64,000 bases of DNA from Liolophura sinensis. Taxonomy: Eukaryota > Mollusca > Polyplacophora > Chitonida > Chitonidae. Shown here one piece after another: positions 49,501 through 59,848 of the stretch. Position 1 is the stretch's first letter; each line of letters opens with the position of its first letter. Both the position numbers and the translations under genes were made by a program. The notes under the pieces are model-generated. The model was not told where the DNA came from. It made no database searches and worked only from the letters and a program-made list of their open reading frames with translations. The DNA is taken from contig NC_088304.1 of the NCBI RefSeq assembly GCF_032854445.1, positions 34,450,551 to 34,514,550 of the forward strand, in the 5' to 3' direction.

Positions 49501-52500
49501 TGTTTTTCTGTGATCCAAGTTCCATGTTACTTTTGTCACTTTTCTCTCCCATCCAACCCACACCTTTCTCCCCAGTAGATTTGTTACTTGTTTAGGTTCC
49601 ATTGTGGCTTGTGCTCCAGGGTGGCAAACTTGTGATATGCTTGTAGTTGGTGGGGCGGGGGGGTGTTATTGACGGTTAGGTTTCTTTCCAGGCTTATCAG
49701 TTGTGGTTTTGGAAGAATGGGGTGAGTGGAAACTACCATTTATAATGGCTCCACCATACAAAGCTGTGCTACATGTAGCCTAAGTTGGCTGTAATACTTC
49801 AACAATATGTGCGCTCCCTTTTTTTTTACCTTGTCGTCCTGGTAGTTACAATCATTGCAGTTGTGGATAGAAACTTGGTCCATGGAATTGTCTTGGTGAA
49901 ACATTTCAGAACAGGCCAGACGGCAAGGCCTCAAATCATTTAGGCCACATGTTTTGCAACGACTCCAAAAAATTCATGTTATCAAGTATTCATTAGATAG
50001 ATGAATGGAATAGACAGGTATTATTGAATATAGCCGACACCGAGTTACAAGTTTCCACAAAACGAGACTGATCAAAATCATAGATGTAATTATTTGCTGC
50101 GCGTGTCCACAAAGCTGCACGTCTTGTCAACAAACCAAGACTACCTGTTAGATCTTCCAGGCGAACAGCTGTTGTGAGTACAACATACACAGTCCACTGC
50201 TCTTCTTGTAATGTTTATACTTCACTCAGGGTTTCCAACCCTGATCCTACATCCAAAGCATTATGCCAGGTGTGAATTATAAAATCAAACCTCATTCATC
50301 ATCACACATGTAATCTTAACTCTGCTGTTTCCAGGTCAGCCTTTCTTGGGAGGTCCCGTTGTGAATGTGGAGTTGGCCCAGAGGAAAGCCTCTTCCTTCT
50401 CAATGAGGGGAGGACGAGGTGGACGAGGAGGTGAGTAATCAGAAGTTAAGCAGGTGACCATTATACCTGGTCAGGGCTATCAAATCTAAACTCTCTAACA
50501 TGCGAAAACCTACACTGTCTGATCTGATTTTTGGAAAACAGAGAGTATTTGACGTTTGAGACTGTTATTGAAGAAGACAGTCAGGTTCTTGAAGGGGCTG
50601 CTTTGAGAGCAGGCTACCCAGGTGCTTGGCAAGGGAGATAATTTACTTTGGTTTCCTCCACCCATAAACCAAATCAATGTAATGCAGGGAACAAAATTTG
50701 CATGTGTATTGTGTCCAGGAATCGCCACCATGCATTCATAATTTACAGTCGAAAACTGGGATCTTCGTAATAAAGACACGACAAACTTAAATGGAAATAG
50801 GGATTGAGCAGGGTGGAATTAGTTGATTTTACTTGGCCTGTGGGTGTTTTCCTACTGAAAGCTCCTGTGGAAATTTTGCTATTGGCCAGCTGTGTTTTAT
50901 GGTATGTTAATGATGCCAGTGTATATGATTTACAGGCGGACGTGGTGGAGGACGTGGTGGATTTGATGGAGATCGTGGCCGAGGAGGCGGCGGTGGTGGA
51001 GGAGGAGGTAGGTTTCAGTAACAATGTTACCCATATTTCTCATCCTTTTCACATTTGAAAGAGTGACTTTCAGTGCAATTTATGTACACTTTTGATTTTC
51101 GAAACAAAGCTTTTGGTTGGTTTGCCCAGTTTCAGGGGTTTACATGAAGTATAAGGTTATCAGTCTGCTCAGAATAAACATCAATTAACATTTTGGAAAT
51201 ATACAAAAAGGTTGGATTAGGTACCTGTTTCTTGGTTTTATTTTAGATTATATCTTTGAGTTACTGCAATTTGCTCAGAATTGTTTGATACGTTGTGACA
51301 TGCATTAGTACCTTAGGATCAGTTGGGTTTCCCTTTCACATAAACTGAATTGCCACTATGTAAATAGGGTAAGTTTGACAAGGCCTACTACGTAAACACC
51401 AACCAAATGTATGTAGCAAATGCTCATGGTTTCCCCCAGAAGGAAAATATTGATTTGTGTCTTGCACCTTGTTTTACTTTCAGTATTGATGTGTAGACAT
51501 GCTGAAGAACACTTTCTGCAACATACATTAGCATATGCGATCATTGATAAATTATTTTCTTTTATTTATAGGTGGTCAACCAAGACAAGGTGACTGGATC
51601 TGTCCACAAGAGTAAGTTTTTCTTCTGTTGTTCTGTGAAATCTTGTGTAACTATTAACAAAACTTTGTAATGAGCCCACTTTATGAATAAAGACTGAAGT
51701 TCAATAAAATTTAACACTAATCGTTGTACTTTTGTAGTGTTCCTTTGCTAATATTATCAGACTCATGTACCTAGACTGTTTTAGCTTTGACAAGCTCATT
51801 CGGCTGGCCACGTTTTTAAAATCCGATTTTCCTCCCAGTATAATGCTGGCCCCCTTTGTACAAGCGATATATTCCTGGCTATTGCATAAAACACCAATCA
51901 ACTAAATAAATTTAGCCCATTATCATCTAACATGGGCCTTTCACTTTACTGAAAAGGGCCAGAGTGCAAAATGACCTTGACTCCTTGGGAGTTGACCGGA
52001 ATTGACAGTTGTTTCTATGGTGTTCAGAAGTTATACAGTTTGCGTGATGTATTTACAGGAGCTGTGCTAACACCAACTTTGGCTGGAGAAATGAGTGTAA
52101 CCGGTGTCGTACCCCTAGGCCAGATGGAGAGGGCGGATTTGACGATGATGGTAAGATAATGTTGATACTAATGGACGAATGCGAAGGAAACTACATTCTT
52201 TACACTGATTATGAAGTAAAACCCCAGTATCTTTACAGAATTTGTCAGAGTAACCACCCGGCTGTATGAACTGTGTAACAGAAGGGTGAGCATTTCCTTG
52301 AAGTTGTGATTTACTGGTCATCTTAATGCCATCAGTTAAGTGCAAAATTGAATTGGAAGTGAAAATTGTAGATGTGTTAATTATGGCTATACTATAGCCA
52401 TATATACTATACAGGCAAAATTAAAACTGCACTATCAAGATAGAAGGCTTGGAAATTAGAGACCTTACAATGTTAGCTTAAAACTTGTCCCGAGTGTTGT

Positions 52501-53290
52501 CTGAGGTTTGATGTCTTCGCTTGCACTTGCATCTGTTTAACAAAATCTGTTGTTTGAAAACTTTTTGCAGGTGGTCGGCGAGGTCGGGGCCGTGGACGTG
52601 GCTTTGGTGGTGGCCGTGGAGGATTTGGTGACCGTGGTGGCCGGGGAGGCAGAGGTGGATTCGGAGGAGGCCGTGGTGGTTTTGGTGACCGTGGAGGTCG
52701 TGGTGGGTTCCGTGGAGGCCCCAGAGGAGGGTACGGTGACCGTGGGGATAGAGGCCGTGGAGGGTAGGTTTAGTCATTACTCAAAGTACATATTGAGAAT
52801 TTACTTTGGGTTTTACAGGATGGGATTTGTTGTAAAGTATGGGTGTATGTTTTTTTATCATAAAAGAAAATTATTGCTCAGAAAATTACCTGGAGATGGA
52901 TGTAGTGTTAAGATGAAATTGTGTAAGTTACCTGATCATAACGTGTAGCTCATGATGGAGTTAGTGATGACATCGGGAACGAACCCCTTTACAAGTAATG
53001 AACCGGTCAAGATTAACCTTTATTTCATCTGGAAAATGGTATAAGAGTAAATGTCGAAATATTTCTTTTAAAATGGACTGAGTTTTGTGCTCTCAAGGTT
53101 TGGTAGAGCCAGTTGTCCGCGAAATTCAATAGAACTCTGTGGATTCCACCTTTGATTGTGATTGCTGTCATTTAAATGAAATTCTTCAGCACTGCGTTAA
53201 ACATCAATATGACTTCATGAATTTAACCTTTGATTCTGATTTCCTTTCAGCCGTGACGACAGAGGCGATAGGAGACCAAGACCGTACTGA
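36940..53290 (+). CDS. FUS: FET-family RNA-binding protein (FUS/EWSR1/TAF15, cabeza)
   Basis: Seventeen coding exons join in phase to 1,446 nt (481 residues plus stop): 36940-36949, 37551-37593, 37981-38050, 38382-38502, 39003-39107, 39749-39961, 40490-40550, 44078-44109, 45750-45773, 48410-48513, 48907-49036, 50335-50430, 50936-51007, 51572-51611, 52059-52150, 52571-52763 and 53251-53290, all GT-AG. Residues 1-187 are a Gln/Gly/Ser/Tyr prion-like region, 188-226 Gly-rich, about 230-320 the RRM, 325-360 RGG, 362-396 a RanBP2 zinc finger, 400-469 RGG, and the end 'GDRRPRPY' is a PY-NLS. FET proteins bind RNA, act in transcription and splicing, and phase-separate through the QGSY region. Invertebrates usually have one such gene, so the FUS symbol stands for the whole family; human FUS is 526 residues. 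Confidence 0.96.
41576..41824 (+). mobile_element. SINE-A copy with 11-bp target-site duplication
   Basis: The tRNA-like head ('ttggttagcgtgctagcgc', B box 'gagttcaagtcc') is followed by the family body ('atgctggcttcctctccagc', 'gggaaggtctgccagcatcc', 'tgcagatggtcgtgtgcttc', 'gtgaaatattcttgtatggc') and the tail 'caccaatcaaataaat'. It is bounded by ATTGCCCATAA at 41565-41575 and 41825-41835, a target-site duplication that dates it as a discrete insertion in FET intron 7. Confidence 0.92.
43069..43206. mobile_element. Small palindromic element (MITE-like)
   Basis: The left end 'ggggccactttcatgaaacc' and the inverted right end (reading 'gggcccaccttcattaaat') are similar, and inner 'gtaacttttctcgtgaacga' and 'ttttatgaaaaaagttgcg' are partly complementary. 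No coding capacity and no clear target duplication. The class is uncertain. Confidence 0.5.
44078..45773 (+). CDS. FUS: FET gene exons 8 and 9 (32 nt and 24 nt micro-exons)
   Basis: Exon 8 (44078-44109) codes the RGG-like '[10 protein letters not shown]' and exon 9 (45750-45773) 'GNSSYGAG'. Both have good splice sites ('atttcag', 'gtaagt'; 'tatttacag', 'gttagt') and the phases fit (2 to 1, 1 to 1). Joining exon 7 directly to exon 9 gives GGG-TAA, an immediate stop. Human FUS has a similar Gly/Arg/Tyr segment ('GGGGYNRSSGG') before its RRM. Confidence 0.9.
48410..50430 (+). CDS. FUS: FET gene exons 10-12: RRM and first RGG
   Basis: Exon 10 contains RNP2-type 'TIFVSGLPD' and the first helix '[16 protein letters not shown]'. 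Exon 11 begins '[20 protein letters not shown]' and has the RNP1-equivalent '[19 protein letters not shown]', where, as in other FET proteins, the aromatic RNP1 residues are replaced (GEATVTF). Exon 12 ends the RRM ('[13 protein letters not shown]') and starts RGG repeats ('MRGGRGGRG'). The loop with Lys residues between helix 1 and strand 2 is the FET-type KK loop. Confidence 0.95.
50936..52150 (+). CDS. FUS: FET gene exons 13-15: RGG and RanBP2-type zinc finger
   Basis: Exon 13 codes '[18 protein letters not shown]'. Exons 14-15 join to '[20 protein letters not shown]' followed by 'CNRCRTPRP', a RanBP2 zinc finger with Cys-x4-Cys-x10-Cys-x2-Cys, the Trp of the GDW motif and the 'NxxFxWRxECNxC' signature that binds GGU-type single-stranded RNA. 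An acidic 'FDDD' follows. Confidence 0.95.
51780..51910 (+). mobile_element. SINE-A fragment in FET intron 14
   Basis: Carries 'tttcctcccagtataatgct', 'gcgatatattcctggctatt' and the tail 'cataaaacaccaatcaacta' then 'aataaat', corresponding to the 3' half of SINE-A. The head is missing. Confidence 0.75.
52571..53290 (+). CDS. FUS: FET gene exons 16-17: C-terminal RGG and PY-NLS
   Basis: Exon 16 codes a Gly/Arg/Phe-rich region ('[20 protein letters not shown]' type). Its repeats at the DNA level (ggtgaccgtgg-type blocks) suggest local duplication. Exon 17 codes '[12 protein letters not shown]' and TGA. The basic stretch followed by a C-terminal Pro-Tyr is the Transportin-1 binding PY-NLS at the same place as in human FUS, where it is the hot spot for ALS mutations. 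Confidence 0.95.
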
Positions 53291-53522
53291 GAAAAACAAA
53301 GTTTTACTCTTTTAAACTCCTAGAGTGTTTTCTTTATTTTATTTCCTGGCCATGTTTCCGATTCCTATAAAATGGATCAAAACATTTGGGTGGAAATCCA
53401 TGTGACTATTCAAATATATGTTAATGTCTTCAAACTCGTCATCACAATCACTGTTCATTTCATTCACCCATTTGTCAATTCATTGCCTCATTTGGCGAAA
53501 ACATTGTGACGTGTTTTCTTGT

Positions 53523-53528
53523 AATAAA
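53523..53528 (+). terminator. Polyadenylation signal AATAAA of the FET gene
   Basis: Canonical AATAAA 233 bases after the FET stop codon. T/G-rich sequence ('agttggttccttgttttgta') follows within 30 bases, the usual downstream element. This suggests a 3' UTR of about 250 bases. Confidence 0.7.
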
Positions 53529-53540
53529 ATGTCAGAAATT

Positions 53541-54389
53541 ATACGAAGTTGGTTCCTTGTTTTGTATTGTAGGTTATTTGTCGGCCCAGACTCGCCCATT
53601 ATAGGTTGTGATTATAGGTTATACACGAGTGCATTGATTTTCATTACTGTGTATGTAGTAAATCTGTCAAGTTCAACCTCAAAAGAGTGTGTCACCTGTC
53701 TTTCGCATGGTACCAACCCATGCAGTTTGCACTTTATCTAAAATACATAGAGATCATCATCACACTGTGCTTATCTGCATCGTCGTATCTGCTAGAGTCT
53801 GCCAGAGAACGAGAGCAGATGTGACGATGCAGGTCTGCACGGTATAATGATAATCTATTTATCATATACCTTCTATTGACACTACTTTGGGGGGCATAAA
53901 ATCCAGATATCTCTTCAGACCACTTTGCTTAGCGTATAGTGTCTGGCAGTGCACAGGCCGTCGTTACGCTCACAAACTATTACGCACATGGATTTCGTTC
54001 TAGATATAGCATATTTCAAAATAGTTGACCACCGCACAAGACACAAAACATTGGGTAAAAAAAAAATGAAAATAAACAAAGAAAATATGAGAAAACAAAG
54101 ACTCGGAAAAACGGTGGAAATATTATTTATACATCAAGTAAGTATAGCTGGCTTTTCGAAACACACATGCTATCTGAATGCAAGAACTGTAACGTTTATA
54201 TAAACATCATCTCAAACCTGACAAGTGGCATTTTGAAATTGAGTATGGCAGCTGTAAAGTGCGGTAAAAAAAATCCGGTCAATCACCAATTTTAGAAGTG
54301 AAGAAGTGATTTAATTACATGTGGATGACTGAAATTTCTATAAATTTGCTGAAGTCTCTGTGAGTTCTTGAAAGACTTTGTCAACAAAG
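53541..54389. other. Gene-free stretch after the FET gene
   Basis: No recognisable exon. Its right end joins the tyrosine recombinase remnant on the minus strand. The small plus-strand open frames contain no known domain. Confidence 0.5.
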
Positions 54390-55066
54390 TTAATGGACAG
54401 CTGATCTGTGGCAGAAATTGAGGTGGAACGTGCAATTTGAGAAGGATGCACCCTGGAAAATACCGGCAGTTGTACACGTTGTAGTGGCATGGTTTACACT
54501 GTGTGTGAAATTCTGTGAAACAAACAGATCATTCTGTACTGTAGAAGATGATGGCACAGCTGCATCAATTTCTGTGGATGTACTGGGTTGGGGAGGAAGA
54601 GTTACGCTCGCAGCGGAAGGCTGTGTGACTGGTGCATTTGAAATGATGTGGCTCATCTTTTCCTGCAAACCATGAGAAAAAAAACAGCCTAATTATTTAT
54701 ACTTGCAACATTTTTGTGGCCAGTGAGTTGCATAATAGTCGTGGGAGCTACGCCAGCATGAAGGAGACGGTTACATGTTGTTTTGCGGGCACTGTGGTTT
54801 GTAAAACGACCAGGTAAATTCGATCATTTTGCCATGGTTTTCATAATTGATTTTAGGGTGTGCTCTCCCATTGGTTGGCATTTGTACCATACATTACTGC
54901 AAGCTTTTCTTTTGTAATTGATGCCGAGGTGAAATGGACTGTCGGCTGTTGACATTTTTGGTGGCCTATGGTTCTTGTAGACTTTGTACGCCTCTACAGG
55001 GCAGTCATATAGTTTGACATCGATAGCTATCAGCGTTGCGGAATGTAATTTGACGCCAAAAATCAC
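54390..55066 (-). pseudogene. Crypton-like tyrosine recombinase (DUF3504/ZMYM-type), broken
   Basis: Minus strand. 55066-54824 reads 'CPVEAYKVYKNHRP', 'DSPFHLGIN' and 'WYKCQPMGEHTLKSIMKTMA', typical of the C-terminal recombinase domain shared by Cryptons, ZMYM2/3/4 and KIAA1958. The same frame then has a stop (at 54826-54824) and continues with the catalytic 'NHSARKT' and 'MQLTGHKNVASINN', that is the HxxR and GHxN motifs. The expected catalytic Tyr codon is TAG, after which the frame shifts. The other frame (54668-54390) continues with 'LQEKMSHIISNA', a Ser/Thr-rich linker and the family's usual C-terminal 'FQGASFSNCTFHLNF'. At least one nonsense codon and one frameshift show it is inactive. 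No upstream exon was found. Confidence 0.85.
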
Positions 55067-55631
55067 GAAGCAGACGACACAAAAAAATGACGAAAATATC
55101 TGATTATAACCTTTTTGCCCTTAATGTTGACATGTAGACAGTGCAGAAAAAATTTTATTAGTTTTTCTGGGTCTTAAATTTAGGGAGAATAAATCGCATG
55201 TTCGTGTAAATAGGTCAGCACTGCATGGAAATCCCCGTCAAGGACCGCAGGGCTTTCCCAGGGAAAGGTCACTCGGTGCGAAAGTAGTTCCGCGCGTGCA
55301 AAATGTTCAGAGGATGGTGATACGAAAAAATATCAGGGGGCGGGTAACACGCATAGGTATATGATAAATAATAATTAAAAAAAAAGTGAAGCAAGACAAC
55401 CATTTTTTCAGCTGTGCTTGCTGGAAGTTTAGCATTTTGTTGCTTTGGTAAACTCCATACGGGTGGCTAGTAACACTGGGGGAAAGATTTCAGTTCTATC
55501 CAAAAAGGACAAAATTCAGATCTATTTTAGCCAGAAGTGCAGGTATTTATAGTGTATCCACATCCTAAACTGTCTGGGTGGCAGTATTACCCAATCAGTG
55601 TTCCTTCACTCTTCAGTTTGGAGGCAAATCT
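55067..55631. other. Gene-free stretch upstream of the recombinase remnant
   Basis: No continuation of the recombinase frame can be read here, so the element is 5' truncated or its other exons have decayed. Otherwise unstructured. Confidence 0.5.
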
Positions 55632-55645
55632 TGAACCCCATTGTC

Positions 55646-55907
55646 GGGGCCTCCGTGGCTCAGTTGGTTAGCGCGCTAGCATAGCGTAATGACCCGGGAG
55701 TCTCTCATCAATGCGGTCGCTGTGAGTTCAAGTCCAGCTCATGCTGGCTTCCTCTCCGGCCGCATGTGGGAAGGTCTGTCAGCAACCTGCAGATGGTCGT
55801 GGGTTTCTTCCGGGCTGTGCCCGGTTTCCACCCATCATAAGGCTGGCCGCCGTCGTATGAGTGAAATATTCTTGAGTACGGCGTAAAACACCAATCAAAT
55901 AAATAAA
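55646..55907 (+). mobile_element. Full-length SINE-A with 14-bp target-site duplication
   Basis: The best preserved copy in the window. The tRNA-related head has A box 'tggctcagttggttagcgc' and B box 'gagttcaagtcc'. It is followed by 'ctcatgctggcttcctctcc', 'gggaaggtctgtcagcaacc', 'tgcagatggtcgtgggtttc', 'gctggccgccgtcgtatgag', 'gtgaaatattcttgagtacg' and 'gcgtaaaacaccaatcaaat', ending in (AAAT)n. The 14-base TGAACCCCATTGTC occurs directly on both sides (55632-55645 and 55908-55921). Confidence 0.95.
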
Positions 55908-55921
55908 TGAACCCCATTGTC

Positions 55922-58900
55922 TGAAATGTGCTTGTGTAACCTAAAAGCCTTGATCTCGCTGTAAACCAATAATTAGTGAATAATCCAATTCTCGAGTTTA
56001 ACTGTAGCATTGTGGTCCGTGAAAACACACGGGATCGGAGTACGAATCCAACCTTGGACAGAATTTGACAGTAAGCGGTTGACCACGCCCGTTTGGCCTG
56101 TGCGCCTTCAAATGTTCAGACCACTTGTATTCTGCCAATATGGTGCATTAGCTTTTTGTCATTCACGTGGGAAAGTTTGTTGGTAAGGTTTCCTCCACCA
56201 ATACAAATGCGAGCGTATGTAAGTGAAAAAGTCTCGTATTTCACGTATTATGTACGTTTTATCAGGGGTGAATCCTGACGCAATATGTGAATGTTTTCGT
56301 CAGTTTTTCCAGTAGCCATCAAGACACGTCCTTTCGTATGTCCATTTTACATACCGCAAGCACCCCGTCAATCAACCATGTGCTTCCAGCCTCGACCTGT
56401 TTAACGAGCAATTCATGGCATCATGTTTTTAGCTCGCCTGTACGAAGTGTCGGGTTTTTTTTTTCATAGCTCCTGTATAATGGCCACCCATCCATTGATT
56501 GAAGGTTAAGTTTTTTGGTTTAACTCTCTAGTCTGATATGGTGTGTAAATGCATATTGTTACGACCCAAACTGTCTGTATTATAAAGAGATGGCTTGTTC
56601 GAAATACACGACAGTTTAGCCGCACAAAAAAGTAACCAAAACCAGCAGATTTTATTTTTCAACAATTTATTAGGTTTAACAAGAACAGATAACAAGACTT
56701 TTATAAATACTAAAGTACTTAAGTTTAACAAGAAAGGATAGCAGTACCTATACAAATACTAAAGTAGTTACATGTACAACACTGTCAAGTCCAAACGGAC
56801 GCATATACTCCACAATGCTTAAAAATTGCACAGAGGCAATGTTCATAAGAGGGAAAATCCACAGTATAACTGAGTGTATGACGAATATACACAAAATTCC
56901 ACAGACAAGTCCGTCTACTAATAAGCACTGTGTACACAAGAGCACAAATTAAATATACAAGTTCAGACTGAACAAGTGCTCAGTGGAGATATGATATAAC
57001 AAAGCCAGAGGCTATAAAAACACCAAAATTCAGCACAAAAGGCCTACTAAAGTTACACACAGCGAAAGCATCCAAAACTCTCAATAACTCTCCTTTCTCC
57101 TCTTTGACCTGCTTTCATAGGTCTTATATAGACTGGTGGAATTGTCTAGAATAAGAAAATTCTTGAACACTTGTTGTAAACAAACAGGCCCCGAAATGAG
57201 CGTATTCTGGAACACTCTAAGGCAGAGGCAGACTGCTGGCCCTGAACTCAGCATATGTAAACAGTGGCAAGCTAAATTTAGAGGCTGACGGCAGTTGTGC
57301 ACATAACAATATTCAGATGGACGGCTAACTTTTTTTTTTTTTTTTAGGTCGTGTATATTGGGCTATCATACATGGATTAAAGATTAGACTTTCTTTTGCT
57401 CCATTGTCTAAAGTATGGTGTGTAAATGCACATTCTCAGATGGCTTTTTTTAGCTCCTGTATAATGGCAGTCATACGTGAATCTCCAGCATTCAGCGACA
57501 GAAAGTTATGTTTTGTTTGTGTACGTCTACAAAGGGGCCTATTAATGGAAGGTTGAACTGTTATATTGGTTTTAGTCACCTAGGCTAGGTGAACGTTTTT
57601 TAATGATTTTAACTGATAGACTTTCAGTTCAAAAATTTACCAGTTATGTAAACTTCAATTTGTTTTCTGTAGTAACATTCTCTAGAAATTAAGCCTCTAT
57701 GCAGGGCAATTTCTTGTGTACAGGGTTTCTCGGACTATAGCTTTGAGATTTATGGACTTGGCCAGATTTACCATTTTTGTAACCCAGAAAAGTTTTATGT
57801 GGGGCTAAATTTTTTATGCACATGCCTACATCCATCAGGAGAACAAGAAGGGTATCGGGTCTCACTAGTGATTTTACCAGATTTGTCACCATTTTCCTGT
57901 TTTGCGGACACACATTCACATTGACTTCATTCTGTTCTCCTGTAAACAGGGATTTTTACAGGCTTTTCTTTTAGGGCTACAGTTTCTTATGCAATCACTT
58001 ATCCAGATAAGCCTATTGTCTCTCTAGCTACTTCACCAGACCTGTAGGGTGTAAGAATTTATTTTGTTGTATACCAGTTTATCTGGTATGCACAGTATCT
58101 GTAGGAAGCTTTCCACATCTGTACTAGGAGCCTGTGACACTGGCCGATGTATGGGCCTTCCTATACTGTGACGGAATGTTTAATATGTCCACGCAGACAG
58201 TAACTGTTCTCAGTTGAGTATTTGCTTAGTCAGTCAGAGGGCTGTTGTGGCCACCCATAGAGCACGGATAGCCAGTCACAGGAAGCGATTTGTGACTTGG
58301 TACTCGAAAACCCCACAGCGAAGTTTCTATTACTACCATAGCTCAACGTTTGCTCAGCTATTCACAGCGTTGGAATTGTTCACGGATTGCCGCATGCAGT
58401 TCACAATTTGCACATTAAAAACCACGGCCTCAGTTTTGTGCATGAACTCCCCACAATGATATCTTTACAACTTTTATCTTTATTCTGTTTCCATTGTCTA
58501 GTTGACTGCTATAGCAGACGAGCTGGTGGGATTCTCTGAATGCCTTGTTTTAAATGGAGTGCGCGCTAGTGTTGGTTTGGTGTCATCAAAATTTTGCCGA
58601 ACCTAACCTCAGAGCAAGACTATATCTTCGACGCCATCCGATATCTTCGGGGGAATACACGGATGACGGTGCGCCGATTGCCAGTGACAATACCGTCTTG
58701 AAACATGGAGAAAACCGTATTCGTCCAAACCATGAGAGACGGTGGCCACGATACACATGTAAAGCTATTTCGGAAATACAGCGTTAGACAGAATTGTTCT
58801 GTGAATGCATTAATTAAAACCCTACAGTATGCCACGGTTTGCGTGCATGTATATACACACTCAGGACTAAAGTACTCATTATTCCGCTGGCTCCGGTTTC

Positions 58901-59069
58901 CCTTTTCAATTAGGCTGCCCTGACTGAAAGCATATACAGCTATATCGAGTATTTAACTGCAAAGTAATTTTCGGCTGTGAAGGATTTGTTCCGAACATAC
59001 CGCGGCACAGCGGCAGGGCATGGACTGGAGTACTGTGATCGGTAGATGTATCAGTACCCAGCCACCACA
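55922..59069. other. Gene-free stretch with diverged duplicated blocks
   Basis: No exon was recognised. Blocks 'agctcctgtataatggc' and 'tatggtgtgtaaatgca' occur at 56467/56539 and again at 57453/57416 in different order, and 56660-56770 contains an imperfect 50-base tandem repeat ('gtttaacaagaa...aatactaaagta' twice). These look like pieces of an unrecognised dispersed repeat. A T-run lies at 57330-57347. Confidence 0.45.
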
Positions 59070-59160
59070 AGGTTTATTTATTTGTTTGATTGGTATTTTA
59101 CACCGTACTCAAGAATATTTCCCCTTATAGGAGGGCGGCCATGCAGCGTTATTGTGGGGT
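59070..59160 (-). mobile_element. SINE-A fragment
   Basis: The plus strand starts 'tttatttatttgtttgattg', then 'gtattttacaccgtactcaa' and 'gaatatttccccttatagga', which is the inverted SINE-A 3' end. Confidence 0.8.
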
Positions 59161-59424
59161 AGACATTGCTTATGTATGTCCGTGTGACAGTCATCAGGTC
59201 ATACAAGTAATAGAAACGCACCATATGTTTATCGAGGGTTACCGCCTAGTCCAAGGATTGTCCTCTGCCTATGCTTTCTGTATGTCTGTACCGACAACTT
59301 GGAGGGTTGAACACTCTGGGCTGTACATGAGTTTTCTTCTGTTGCATAATTACAATTACTGTATTGCGGGAGCCAGTGAATAGACCATGCCCTCATAAGA
59401 TGAGGGAGTGGCCATCTTCGTTGG

Positions 59425-59720
59425 TCCAATGGTGTCAAAACCCGTGTCGCTCATACCAAAGAGAATACATGTTGCTGCATTCGCTTGACCCTCAGGGCCC
59501 TCAGTGCCCGCAGGGCAAGGAGACAAGACTGCTTTGCATAGCCCGGTGTCAGTATAAAGTGTGGCTGGGTGGGTGTCATATCTGGTGTCTTCGGCAGAAC
59601 TCGCCAATCCACACGAAAACAAAGTATATGTACATACACGTTAACTTAATTCCTCGTCGTCATATGAATGGAAAATTGATACGTTGTTAAACTCAAAGCA
59701 TACACATACACATACTTCAC
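59425..59720 (+). mobile_element. SINE-B copy
   Basis: Head region 'tgtcgctcataccaaagaga', body 'tagcccggtgtcagtataaa', 'gtgtcatatctggtgtcttc' and 'ttcctcgtcgtcatatgaat', then the decayed tail 'gttgttaaactcaaagcata' and (CACATA)n. Matches the 60965 and 22165 copies. Confidence 0.75.
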
Positions 59721-59796
59721 TGCGGGGAGCGATTAAGACCATCCGTCACATAAACTTGGGTTCAAACCCGAGAACAAGTTTACCAAACTCTTCAAC

Positions 59797-59848
59797 ACTT
59801 GCGTTGGGTCATTTATTTGCGTTGGGTCATTTATTTGCGTTGGGTGTG
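59797..59848 (+). repeat. 20-bp tandem repeat, 2.5 copies
   Basis: 'ttgcgttgggtcatttattt' is repeated with no mismatch and then partly a third time. A short slippage product with no gene context. Confidence 0.8.

Noticed and set aside
55646-55720. tRNA gene
   Set aside because: The A and B boxes are present, but the cloverleaf is not maintained and the sequence continues into a SINE body with a 14-bp target duplication.
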